A stretch of DNA of 64,000 nucleotides. Origin: Plumapathes pennacea (Eukaryota > Cnidaria > Anthozoa > Antipatharia > Myriopathidae). The translations under genes were made by a program, and so were the position numbers. Below are positions 36,866 through 49,011 of this stretch, piece by piece (the first letter of the stretch is position 1; the number at the start of each line of letters is the position of its first letter). Below the pieces are notes generated by a model. That model saw only the letters and a program-made list of their open reading frames with translations, made no database searches and had not been told where the DNA came from. The stretch covers positions 14,996,443 through 15,060,442 of the forward strand of contig OZ038464.1 in NCBI GenBank assembly GCA_964036295.1, given 5' to 3'.

Positions 36866-39061
36866 TTTGTGCATGTTTGCGTACTTGTCAGATATTCAGC
36901 TTTGTCAGATTTTTTCCTTGTGAATTTGTTAGCTAGCTAAAGTGTAATTTTGCCGTTTGTTGATTTTTACTGGCGGCTGTAATAAATATTTCACATTATT
37001 TTGACGTTTCATTTAGAATTCAGAATCACCCGGTTGAGTTTAAACCGCCATTTGGAAATTTTCACCTTGTCACGGTGCCTTGTTATTTTTTGCTAAATAC
37101 CTAGACTAGTCAGGTGCATATCCCTTTAATGAGAGAACTGGCAGCCCTAAGTTGATCTCAGTCGAATAAAAGAAGTGGTCAAACCGTTCCGCCATGGTTT
37201 GGAGTTTTCTCGCAACAGCGCACTCTCGCTTTTTCTCGTCTCGTTCCTTGATAAGTAGAGTCCCACGATCAACTTTCCACCGGGTGGCCACTGTTCCAAC
37301 GTTTGTTGAAACTGAAACGTTGAAAGTCGAGTTTAAGAGTGAATTTGTTTGGTCAGATTTAGAAGTTTTTCCGATTTTACAGAAACAGCTGGCCACCTAA
37401 ATGAAACAATTCTGTTAAAATTTTGCCAGGAAAACGAATCTTACAAAGAATGGCGTAACCCCAACCAGTCGCACCTATACCTTGAGCAAAGTTGCCAATG
37501 CGATCTAAGCTCGTGCTAATCTTTTTGCTTCAAGAAAAACAATATTCATAGATGAGAATGAAGCTGTTTTATACTTGCCGTTGAGCCGGGTTGTCTTCCA
37601 ATCGATGCGATTGCTGTAGCTATTTCACCTGTTTCTTTACACTGAACACTCTCCAGCGATTGTATAGGAACCCAAGTGAGAGTGCGCAACAAAATAGCGT
37701 CACTTCATGAAATTATAATACATGTCTGTATGTGTAGTTTAGATTGCCAATTAAATTTAATCACATGATTATAGTGTTATTGCAGTGAATCAAAAAGTTG
37801 TAGATGAGAATGAAACCGTTTATTTGTCTTTACTCAAGTGTGCAACCCGCCGCTACCCCGTACAGTGCTCGTCCTCTAACTTTTTTTTTCTTTTTTATAA
37901 CAGCAGAGTGACCTGGTGATCATGAATCCTGTAAACATGGCAACAAAATACAGTGAGACATGACCACGTGACTATACCCTGACTCCAGTGGTCTATTCTT
38001 GCTCCTGTTGCCAACTGAAGTTTTTTCCTTAATTCAGAGAACGAGCGAATGATGTTGTTGTTGAGACTGCTTTAAAACTTTCACTTTTATTTTCCTTGTT
38101 ACTGTTACTCATCGTTGGCTAAACAGTGGATTCACAGCGAGTATGAGTGACACCACTGAATTTTGTATTTACGGAACTGATCATTTTAACTTGTGTATTG
38201 AGTATAGGCTGAAGAACCCGATCACATTTTTAACTCAAAGCTCGAAATGGGGAAACAAGGTATCAAACTTTTATATCAACAGTTTGTGGTTCACTTAAAT
38301 TTTGTACCTTCCTGTCAGAACGGTTAAAATGACACGAGGCTTACATTGGCCGCGCAGTGAGCGTCATGTATTCTAAGAGGAAGATCTCGCGTTTGACTAG
38401 TTTAGGATAATATGTAAGTTAAGATTTGAATAAACAGGGTAACTTGAAACATGCGTGACTAGAAATAGAAAATAATGAAAGTAACGTCGTTAAAATGTTG
38501 CAAAAATGCGGGAAGGACATCAGGAAAGGTTAGGGGCTTTTATACTTCAAAATACCAGGATGTCCGTAAAATGGTTCCGCCAGCTACATTCATGCTGAAT
38601 TACATACCGTGTATAAAAATTAATAAAGATTTTAACTGTAAAGTTAATCTATAGACATAGATTGGTCAGATCCCAACATTTCCCCAACAAGCTGTATTAT
38701 CTCCTTCTTTCCTAAATTTGTGTAAACACATGATTCAAGGTTCCTTAATAGTTTACTGTGATTTTAAGATACATTATAAAGTTTTGTACTGCCAAACGTC
38801 CTTTGCTATAGCCTCTACAAAAAAAGCAGAAAGAAACTTGATATTTTACGTGCGCGTACGCTAGCCGTAGTGTACTTGCGCGTGAAAACGAGCCCTTGAT
38901 GTCAAGAAGACATGTACCTTGATGTGCAAACAGCTAAAGGGGGGGGGATGTATCCCCGAAATGTTTCACAAACGCACATTTAGCTCCAGGGGCTAGAGGT
39001 GTCAGAACTCGTAGAGGGAGAGCTTACGTTAGTTTTTTTATGCAGCAAGAATACGGTTTAT

Positions 39062-39144
39062 GGCCTGGCAAAACGAGGACACATTGTGGCGGCAACATTG
39101 TGTCCTCGTGTTGCCGCCACAATGTGTCCTCGTTTTGCCAGGCC
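39062..39144. repeat. Perfect 36-bp inverted repeat (hairpin)
   Basis: Arms 39062-39097 and 39109-39144 are exact reverse complements, 36 of 36, with an 11-nt loop (39098-39108). The loop contains tgtgtcctcg, which also occurs inside the right arm, so alternative pairings exist. It could be a tiny foldback element or a small-RNA precursor. Confidence 0.9.
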
Positions 39145-39941
39145 TTTAGACAAATTAAAAGAAAGAAACAAAACAAAACGCGATAAAACAACATGTTTTT
39201 CATGCGGATCAGTCGGATCTCGTCCAACCTGAAAAAAAAAAAAAAAAAAAAAAAAAAGAAAAAGAAAAAAGGCGCAAGTCTGGGATGTAGGCCCCTGAAA
39301 TATTTGGCCCCAGTTTTTCCCGTCTAAATTCTTCCAAGATGGCGGACGAAGGTGACGATCGATCGTTCAGTTCTTTCTAGCAAACCTGGGACAAAATGGA
39401 AATACAAGGTGTGTTTGTGTCGCAGTTTCTTCCTAAATACTTTATCGACATAGCGAAATTGTATATGAACGTCATAATTATTCCAGATACATAATTTCAG
39501 AAGAATGTTCGATAAATGATTTGGAGACACCAAATTCTGTTGAACACTCAACTCTTTTGCTGCAAGTGGAAAGTCTCCTTTTCACCCAGCTTTTGTGAGA
39601 GTTGAAGTGCTATTCAAAAAGATACTCTACTGGTGTTGTTTCTTTGCCGTTCAAAGTTTTTACTGCAGTACCAGCTAATCGAACCTGATTTACATTTTAC
39701 ATTTACATTTATTCATTAGATGACACACAAAGATTTACATAAAGAAGTAGGGCCAAAGCCAGTGGCTTAAATGGCTTGGGGTCAACAGATAATTAAATGT
39801 TTCATCGAAGAGGTGACGCACTCAGCAAATACAATTACAATAACAAATAGCAAATTAAATTAAATTAAATTAAATATAAACCAGCAACAACAACAGAACT
39901 AACATTCCTATAAAGAGTAGGTTGAACTAAGCATATTGTAA

Positions 39942-39994
39942 ACTACATATTAAATATTAAATACTACATATTAAATACTACATATTAAATACAT
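39942..39994. repeat. AT-rich short tandem repeat
   Basis: Several imperfect copies of a word like actacatattaaat, preceded at about 39850-39876 by aaatt repeats. Confidence 0.75.
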
Positions 39995-40370
39995 ATCATT
40001 TCTTATTTTATACTAAAGTAGATTTTTTTCCTGGGGATGGGTATTCTTGGGTTGCAATCGATCTCTTCAGATTCAAATTACAAAGACATTGCGGCCATGA
40101 TGTTGGATCCACTTACAATACAAGTAAATGAGCATTTATTTTTTATTTTTTATTAAATTCCCTCCAACATATGGCAGCCATGACATCAATATTGCAACCC
40201 CAGAATTCCTCATAATTTTGGATGGGAGTGTGTTGCACAGTTTTCAAACCCAGCCCTTACCCTATTTCCGGCCAAACATAGGATTTGCATATAACCCTTC
40301 AGATCTATACCCTATCTCAATCCTGCACCATATTTAACCAGATCAAAAGGTCGCAGTCTATAACCCTATT

Positions 40371-42145
40371 TGCTCGCGGGGGCCTGGGGCCCACGAGAGC
40401 TTAAAAATGGAGATTTTTATTTTATTTTTTTTCCTTTTTGTGGGTCGAGGATCAGCACACGGTGATTGGTTCATATTATCACGTGCTGGGCGATGACGTA
40501 ATTGACTTCGCTAAACAACTCGAGATGTGGCCAGTGAATTGCTCGTTACTTGTGTGTAAAAGTTAACTGCATCCCATCCAAACTCAACACCATTTGGCTC
40601 TGTGGAATAGGCACGGATAAACTGGATTTTCGAGAACGATTTTGGCTCGCGTTCACCGCGGAAGCTTTGAGAATAGCCGTAAACAAATATTTGATGGTAC
40701 CGCTGTCGCCGACAAATATTTAGTCCCGACGAAACTTTCTGTGGCGACACGAAATACTTTTGGGAAGATAACAGGGCGAAAGCAGAAACCAAAGCTACGG
40801 TGAGCTTTAGCCGTAAAACAATGACGCTTTATGCTTTACTCTGTACATGACATCTGTTGCCTCATAAAATTCTTCTGCGTATCGTACATTGCCTGTTGAA
40901 GTGTTTCTTTCATTCGATCATGTAGCCTTTGCTTCGCAATGGTCAGTGAATACCAGAAATGAAAAATACACCGAAATAATTCTGAAGATTGAGTTTGCAG
41001 TCACAAATGGACTGAACACACTGTGAACAAAAGCGCAATAATATTGTAAACATCTCTCGTGTGACATTCCTCGCTGTCAATTTTATATTTGTTACAGAGC
41101 ACGAATACTCGAAAGCCTGATAGAAAGAAACGTATTGAGTTAATAAAAGAAAACATATAAGTAGTGAAGCGAAAAAGTAAACTGCATCCCATTCAAATTC
41201 AACGCCATTTGGCTCTGTGGAATAGGCATGGATAAACTGGATTTTAGGAAAAGATTTTGGCTCGCGTTCACCGCACAAGCTTTGAGAATAGCCGTAAACA
41301 AATGTTTGATGGTACTTCTGGGGTATTGCAAATATCTCTGTCGCCGATAAGTATTTAGTCCCGACGAAACTTTCTGTGGCGACACGAAATACTTTTGGGA
41401 AGATAACAGGGCGAAAACAGAAACCAAAGCTACGGTGAGCTTTAGCCGTAAAACAATGACGCTTTATGCTTTACTCTGTACATGACATCTGTTGCCTCAT
41501 AAAATTCTTCTGCGTATCGTACATTGCCTGTTGAAGTGTTTCTTTCATTCGATCATGTAGTCTTTGTTTCGCAATGTTCATTAAATACCAGAAATGAAAA
41601 ATACACCGAAATAATTCTGAGGATTGAGTTTGCAGTCACAAATGGACTGAACACACTGTGAACAAAAGCGCAATAATATTGTAAACATGACTCTCGTGTG
41701 ACATTCCTCGCTTTCAATTTTATATTTGTTACAGAGCACGAATACTCGAAAGCCTGATAGAAGAAACGTATTGAGTTAAGAAAAGAAAACACATAAGTAG
41801 TGAAGCGAAGGCTGGATTAATCGTGGCCTCTGATTAGAAATATGAGTCAAGGTCAAACTGTCAAAATCGATTGTGCATAAAAAGATATGTCACGCATTCT
41901 CAAGATGCAGGGTCGCTCAACCTTTAAGAAGCAAGTGTATGAGTGTTGTAATAATAATTTTTAGTTTAATCAAGGTGTCAAAAGAGCAAGGCGTCAAAAG
42001 CCAAGTTCTCTATACTGTGTGATATTTTTATGGTGAGAAATTGGAAGTCTCTCTTGGGAGTTCCGCTCTTGTCCCCTACTTGCCATTTTATATTCTGGTC
42101 TCGACCCAACTCACGCCGCGAGCTCACTGGCAAGGCCAGTCTAGT
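40371..42145 (+). repeat. Element A tandem duplication, copy 1
   Basis: About 1.77 kb starting tgctcgcgggggcctgggg. It is repeated directly at 42146 with very few differences. Inside, two diverged sub-repeats of about 630 bp (from about 40555 and about 41175) share ctgcatccca and ttggctctgtggaatagg. The end (41810-42145) matches the reverse complement of 12.7-13.06 kb. Short open frames on the minus strand recur in each sub-repeat but show no known domain. Confidence 0.85.
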
Positions 42146-43917
42146 TGCTCGCGGGGGCCTGGGGCCCACGAGAGCTTAAGAATGGAGATTTTAATTTTTT
42201 TTTTCCTTTTTGTGGGTCGAGGATCAGCACACGGTGATTGGTTCATATTATCACGTGCTGGGCGATGACGTAATTGACTTCGCTAAACAACTCGAGATGT
42301 GGCCACTGAATTGCTCGTTACTTGTGTGTAAAAGTTAACTGCATCCCATCCAAACTCAACACCATTTGGCTCTGTGGAATAGGCACGGATAAACTGGATT
42401 TTCGGGAACGATTTTGGCTCGCGTTCACCGCGGAAGCTTTGAGAATAGCCGTAAACAAATATTTGATGGTACCGCTGTCGCCGATAAATATTTAGTCCCG
42501 ACGAAACTTTCTGTGGCGACACGAAATACTTTTGGGAAGATAACAGGGCGAAAGCAGAAACCAAAGCTACGGTGAGCTTTAGCCGTAAAACAATGACGCT
42601 TTATGCTTTACTCTGTACATGACATCTGTTGCCTCATAAAATTCTTCTGCGTATCGTACATTGCCTGTTGAAGTGTTTCTTTCATTCGATCATGTAGCCT
42701 TTGTTTCGCAATGGTCAGTGAATACCAGAAATGAAAAATACACCGAAATAATTCTGAGGATTGAGTTTGCAGTCACAAATGGACTGAACACACTGTGAAC
42801 AAAAGCGCAATAATATTGTAAACATCTCTCGTGTGACATTCCTCGCTGTCAATTTTATATTTGTTACAGAGCACGAATACTCGAAAGCCTGATAGAAAGA
42901 AACGTATTGAGTTAATAAAAGAAAACATATAAGTAGTGAAGCGAAAAAGTAAACTGCATCCCATTCAAATTCAACGCCATTTGGCTCTGTGGAATAGGCA
43001 TGGATAAACTGGATTTTAGGAAAAGATTTTGGCTCGCGTTCACCGCACAAGCTTTGAGAATAGCCGTAAACAAATGTTTGATGGTACTTCTGGGGTATTG
43101 CAAATATCTCTGTCGCCGATAAGTATTTAGTCCCGACGAAACTTTCTGTGGCGACACGAAATACTTTTGGGAAGATAACAGGGCGAAAACAGAAACCAAA
43201 GCTACGGTGAGCTTTAGCCGTAAAACAATGACGCTTTATGCCTTACTCTGTACATGACATCTGTTGCATCATAAAATTCTTCTGCGTATCGTACATTGCC
43301 TGTTGAAGTGTTTCTTTCATTCGATCATGTAGTCTTTGTTTCGCAATGTTCATTAAATACCAGAAATGAAAAATACACCGAAATAATTTTGAGGATTGAG
43401 TTTGCAGTCACAAATGGACTGAACACACTGTGAACAAAAGCGCAATAATATTGTAAACATCTCTCGTGTGACATTCCTCGCTTTCAATTTTATATTTGTT
43501 ACAGAGCACGAATACTCGAAAGCCTGATAGAAGAAACGTATTGAGTTAAGAAAAGAAAACACATAAGTAGTGAAGCGAAGGCTGGATTAATCGTGGCCTC
43601 TGATTAGAAATATGAGTCAAGGTCAAACTGTCAAAATCGATTGTGCATAAAAAGATATGTCACGCATTCTCAAGATGCAGGGTCGCTCAACCTTTAAGAA
43701 GCAAGTGTATGAGTGTTGTAATAATAATTTTTAGTTTAATCAAGGTGTCAAAAGAGCAAGGTGTTAAAAGCCAAGTTCTCTATACTGTGTGATATTTTTA
43801 TGGCGAGAAATTGGAAGTCTCTCTTGGGAGTTCCGCTCTTGTCCCCTACTTGCCATTTTATATTCTGGTCTCGACCCAACTCACGCCGCGAGCTCACTGG
43901 CAAGGCCAGTCTAGTTC
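42146..43917 (+). repeat. Element A tandem duplication, copy 2
   Basis: Second copy of 40371-42145, aligned at an offset of about 1772-1775 bp, differing by a few substitutions and small indels in T runs. It ends at ggccagtctagt, the same end as the first copy. Confidence 0.85.
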
Positions 43918-46900
43918 CCACTAAAATGCTTGAAAATGATACCCTTGGGTCTTACGTACCTTACATGGCTTATAGTGTATAGGAGTGCCCTTCCAACCTG
44001 GCATATGATGCACAGTGGTTTCACAATATATTGCACTGTGAATTAATGCATCAGAATTAATTACATTTAATTTCTGCTGATGAAAGGGCAGTAATTAATA
44101 AAATTTATAATTTATTGTTATAAGACAGTAGACATAAAATGCAACTATTTGTAGCCACGCTTTTTTGCAATGAATATGTTTACTAGTAGACATTTCATGA
44201 AAAAAGAGCATGTCGAAATTGTAGTCTGATTCAGGCAAAGGTTTTAGAGTGCAGGTCAATACATGATATAGAAAACACGAAAAATTAAAATTAAGAGCAG
44301 ATATTGTGTGCAAAACCAGAAGACAATTTCTGCTGTTAATTCTAGTATGTCAAGGATATTGATGAAGCACTGACGACTACCATGCATTGTCTTTTCCTTA
44401 ATTTCTGCCATTCATTTGTGCATGTACAATATTATGATAGTACAGTCATGATATATTGAATAATAGTGTTACTTTTATTTGGACTACCTTGCTTTTTCTT
44501 GAGATGCAGTATATTTTGTTTGTTTGTTGCATGACAGCAGGTTTTTATGCTATTTATAGTCACACTATTTTGGACTCTACAGCTGTATGTAGCTAAATCA
44601 ATTTACTGGTTCCTTCCTTCTGGTTCTTTCTTTAATTTGTTCAACTGCTGGCCCCGTGACGGTCAGTATACATTTGCAGTACAAAACCTTATTACTCAAG
44701 AAAGTTATGAGAAGAACTCTCTCATACCTAGCTTCTCTCTCTCCTCAACTGAAACTTCACTCAACAAGCAAGTGTTTCCAATGGGGCAATAATATGGAAA
44801 GCTGTCAAACACTCTTGCCACCAGAAGCCATGAAGAGTGCAGCCGACTGAGAAAAATTTAAAAGGTCAAGAAGTTTTCTGCAAGTAGCATCTGAGCAAGG
44901 GGTTGAGCCAGGAGTAAACTTGAACTCAACACAATACTGAGATGAACACTCTTCATCACCATGCAGGTATGTTATAAAATAAATGCACAGATTTCTCTGC
45001 ACAGCTCAGTTTGAATGCTATGGATGTGTTTTAGTCTCTTCAGTTAAGCATTAATTTTATACTTCACAAGAGCTAATTTAGATCGAGTCTCATTCTGGCA
45101 GAGCAAGAGGAATTTCAGCAGTTTTTCTCTTTTTATCAACAAGCTCTGGATAACTCTAAGATATACGACAGGCATGGTGCTCCCTGACATGAAAATGACT
45201 TTTGAGGTAAAGCTGTTATGCTGTTAAACTATTGTTTTGCTTGAAAGTTAGTCTGCAATGCACATGTTTAAGCTAGTGTTGTGCTGTTTTGTGAGCTGCA
45301 GTAGGCTTTGTGCCCTGAATTTGGTTGGAAGTAGATTGACAGGACACATGAATTATCAGCTGCCCCCTAAATACCAATTCAACAGCTAGTATTTTAAGAC
45401 CCTGCTTCACCCTACACATTCCATGTTGTTTGCTCTGACGATTACCTAAATGTTAACTAATATTACCTACAAGTTTAAATCAAGTTATATCCTAATATCA
45501 AACCCAGGAAAGGGGTAGTACAAGAAAGTTGTGTGACACTTCTGTGGAGAAGGTGTCAAAACCTAGAGCACATGTAGAAACTCCTTTTCAACCAACTTTA
45601 ACTTAAGATTTATGTCACTAGGTTAGAAATAGCACCCAATATATTTGTGTTTGGTATTCATCAAAAATATTTTAACACAGAGACTCTCCAATATTGTTTC
45701 CAAATGGAGCATCTATTATGAACTGATCTTAATTCAGATTATTATGAGCTGCCTTCATGTATGTGTGTCAGCATGCTCTGGTAGTTTTGTAGCCTCTTCT
45801 GGCATCTCATTTAGACAGACACAACCATTTCTGGACAGTGTCATGGAAAATCAGGTTTAATGTTTCACCAAATTTGAAGTTGTGCTCCACCCCATTCAGA
45901 TTCGTGTTCACATTTACAGATTGTTTACAATCCTCACTGTTTAATTCTGATGCAAAAATGTGGAAGTTCCTACTTCATTTTCATTGAGAAGATTTTTAGC
46001 ATTATTGCTGCCCGGAGAAGGAAGAAAAAGAGAAAAACTGTCTCTGGTCAAACAAGGTCCATTTTCACAATTATGTGCAGTAACAAAGAGTACTTTTTAC
46101 TTGGTGGGAATAATGAAGTGTCAAGATAGTTTCTCTACTGAGCAACACTCTGCCGCTAAGCTACATACATCTGGTGGCCTGCCAAAACATATGAACCTCA
46201 CGAAGCGCCAATAATTTTGAAATGGCTTACACGCATTTCTTACATTATTACGTTAACACGTCTTTAGACCCAAACACGACAGCGCATCTATTCATCTTAC
46301 ATTCAAAGATTATTTGTAGGTTTCCACTGTGAAGACAATTTAGTTTCCACAAATGTCCAAGGTGAAGTTGTACAGTCTTTCGATAAGATCCTTTCACCAT
46401 TGCGGATAGATTACAAAAATGAGACGTCTTTAATGCTGTGCCGTTTATTCTGAAGTATCTAAACTTATCTGGTTATTTTCTAGTTTGCATAATTTAGATA
46501 ATATACTTCATTTAGTAAACTTATAAAAAATGTTATGGGATCGTTGCTTATTTAAGATTAATTTGTGGTTATTCTAGATTACTGGGGTTCACTTAATGCA
46601 TGTATGTATGTGCCTAGAGTATAAAAAGCGGGCATGCGTCTAAATAATTTGTAATACATATTTTATGTTTACTCTCAAGATTAATCTAAGTTAATGTTAT
46701 CAACGTATGTTCTATTTACTGTTGGTCAAGACTGTACTCGGAAATTAAGATATTTCCTTTGTATGTATAGTCTATGTAAATCGAAGCTTACCCTATAACA
46801 CGCTAAAATTTATACAGCTTCAAAATATCTCATATCCCGGTTGTCTTTAACGTTCCTTATATTCCTAGAAAACACTTGGTCTTCTTCACTGTACATTGCA

Positions 46901-47310
46901 GGGTCGCTTGCTTTTTTTCCCCTTGTTTTATGCTATTTGATGTCGTTTCTTGTCTTTCTTTTTTTCTCTTTCATCTGTCTTCATCCACTTTTTCTCCTTT
47001 ACTATTCTCTTCTTTTGCTTTTTTTCTGTTCTCTCCCTATCTCTCTCGTTATTTCTTATTTTAATTCCTCTATTTGCCTGTCGTCTACTTTGTTGTCTCT
47101 GTTGTCTAAATTTAAATTTTTTTCTTTTCCAACCTTCTTTAAATCAGTCATTTTGTTCTTCTTTTTTCTTGACTTCTAAATCTTCACGTTTCTTTTGTTC
47201 TTGTTCCAGTTTTCCTCTAGCCTGTTTTACTTTTTAATTCACGTTTTCTGACTGAAGGATGTACACCTTCCGTTCTGAATGTGTGTGTGTGTGTGTTTTC
47301 TTTTTTTCAG
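43918..47310. other. Intron or intergenic DNA before the PA14 exon
   Basis: Nothing identified with confidence. A weak candidate terminal exon lies at 45102-45187 (described among the findings). 46.84-47.24 kb is a T- and C-rich stretch whose open frames are low-complexity artefacts. Confidence 0.35.
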
Positions 47311-47411
47311 GAAGTTATATATTCGCAATTAGTGCCGCTGACAGCTCTGAACTGTGGCTTAGCTCAGACAGGAGTCCTAAATCTTCTCAGCTGATGGCAT
47401 ATCTTGGTGAG
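47311..47411 (+). CDS. PA14-domain exon (isolated)
   Basis: A 101-bp candidate exon preceded by a strong pyrimidine tract ending ttttttcag and followed by the consensus donor gtaagt. It starts in phase 1 and ends in phase 0. The peptide SYIFAISAADSSELWLSS, continuing through DRSPKSSQLMAYLGE, fits the core strand pair of the PA14 domain (YxFxIxxDDxSELWLSxD...). That domain occurs in fibrocystin-like proteins, some glycosyltransferases and other extracellular carbohydrate-binding proteins. No neighbouring PA14 exons were found, so it may be one exon of a gene with long introns, or a stranded exon. It does not obviously belong with the ankyrin/kinase exons. Confidence 0.65.
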
Positions 47412-49011
47412 GTAAGTACATGTGCCTCCTGTTGCGATAAAGGGGATTGGACGTAAAGTGTGCATTTTTTCCTAACACTCTTTAATCTGTTAATAAACAC
47501 TGATTTCTCATGTTGACTTGCTAGGCTGGTTTTGCATACTGTAAAGTGCTACATGTTGGTTTATGAATTTCTCTGTGAAAGAGTCGCAAACCTCGAAACT
47601 TATCAGGTAAGAAGTGTGTTATATTAATCTCACGTTCCATTACGTCACTCTTTTTCCCTTGAATGTTTGATACTCTGACCAAAATTAAGCAGATTGACTT
47701 TTTTTGATTCCTGAATTATGTTGGGAAAATGATTAAAGATCAAATTTCAGATACCAGTAACCTCCAGGATTTGACTCTCCTCACCTGGTTGTACTTTAAT
47801 TTGATCCGTAAACTGCCCTGCTTCAGTCACTATTCTTGTCTGTTTATTGTCGTGTTCAGTCACGCAATTTGATTGGAGGGAGACCGTACAGTGTGTATTG
47901 CTGAAGTAAATGTGAGGGGTTAACGAGCTTACGGTTTGCAAGAGCCTTGATCTGTCATGTTTACTATTTGTGGACATATCGCGAACAATCCCGTCACAAT
48001 ACTTTTGGCATCTGATGAACAATTACGCAAACAAAGCATTTTACATGTATTCATATCAAGGAAAAAGAGCCTGGGAACGAGCATAGGCATTTGACTCGAG
48101 TTTGTGCGCGAATGATCACGGTTGGAATTGATTCATACGTTAGTACTACTTGGATGCTCAGCTCTCCATGCGTAACCACATCCGTTGACATGTTGATGGT
48201 CAACATACTATGCAAATATCGGATTGTGGTCGACACCCTATTTACCATTATGCAGCTAGACACAGTGCACTAATCCTGTTTCCATTTTGAAGTGAGCAGT
48301 GAAGGAAGCACAAGTTGTTGGAAGTAAAAAGTGATGTGCTGATACGGTAGGCATGCAGAAGTTACTCATGTTTTCGTCGCATGCAAATTTGGTAACTGCC
48401 AACATATCTCAGACTCGTAGTAGCATAGCATTTACTTCATCAGATGTGAGAAGCTGAGTTTAGTATCACTGTTTGTACTAACCTGCCTAATGCTGAAGTC
48501 ACATTGTTTTTTTTCTTCGGAAGCCTTTTCACGTAGCACGAACAAACATGCATTCAGAGCTGAGCGGAAGTGAAGTGCGTGCATGCGTTGAGTTTATACA
48601 CGGAGTTTCAATTTCATTTTTCAACTATTTGATTGATCTTATCTGGCCAGACGACTTATTATGTTGCGATGATTTGATGCAGTCATACAGATGCCAAATA
48701 TAAGAGCTGTACGTGTAAGCAATGAATCAAGCAGGTTATTGATCCGGCCAAACAGGCTTTATTTATAAACATTCTGAAGTGAGAGCAGTTTTGCAAAGTA
48801 ATATGATTTCCTTCTGACCAATTTAGTCCTTCTGTACAGTGCATTTGATGAAAATTGCGACTATTTTCACAAGCTATTTTTACAGAACAATCAAGTATAT
48901 GATAATGAGTTACAAATCAAAGACACAGGGCTGCACAACCACATTGTTAACAATTACGTCATGCATGATTTCCTCGTACTGTTGTGAAAGTTTAACTTGT
49001 TTTCTTTAATT
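47412..49011. other. Intronic or intergenic DNA
   Basis: No feature recognised with confidence. A minus-strand open frame at 47747-48022 (91 codons) has protein-like composition in its last 60 residues but no recognisable domain. Confidence 0.35.

Larger units (their letters stand above)
17731..37801. repeat. Segmental duplication, copy 2
   Basis: Second copy of the block at 1-15062. It contains the same peptidase gene, the same intergenic DNA, the ankyrin array and the terminal ankyrin exon. It is longer because the array holds four additional units between about 26.95 and 31.98 kb. At 37801 the sequence leaves the duplicated block for single-copy DNA, while copy 1 at 15062 continues into another ankyrin unit. 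This is the pattern expected if 15063-37801 is one complete tandem unit. Confidence 0.93.
37802..40370. other. Intron or intergenic DNA after the duplication
   Basis: No exon recognised with confidence. It contains a perfect hairpin (39062-39144), an A-rich run (39232-39270), AT-rich simple repeats and a short ATG-led frame at about 39339 in start-like context (aagATGGCGGAC) that stops after 13 codons. Confidence 0.4.

Noticed and set aside
40943-41278. 111-codon minus-strand frame repeated at 42715-43050
   Set aside because: Lies in the element A tandem repeat; its frame differs between sub-repeats and shows no known domain, so it is not called as a gene.
46841-47237. Frames of 95-112 codons rich in Phe, Ser and Leu
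   Set aside because: Produced by a T/C-rich low-complexity stretch; several overlapping frames are open at once.
47747-48022. 91-codon minus-strand frame with protein-like composition
   Set aside because: No recognisable domain, no clear splice or start context, and opposite to the nearby PA14 exon; not enough to call.
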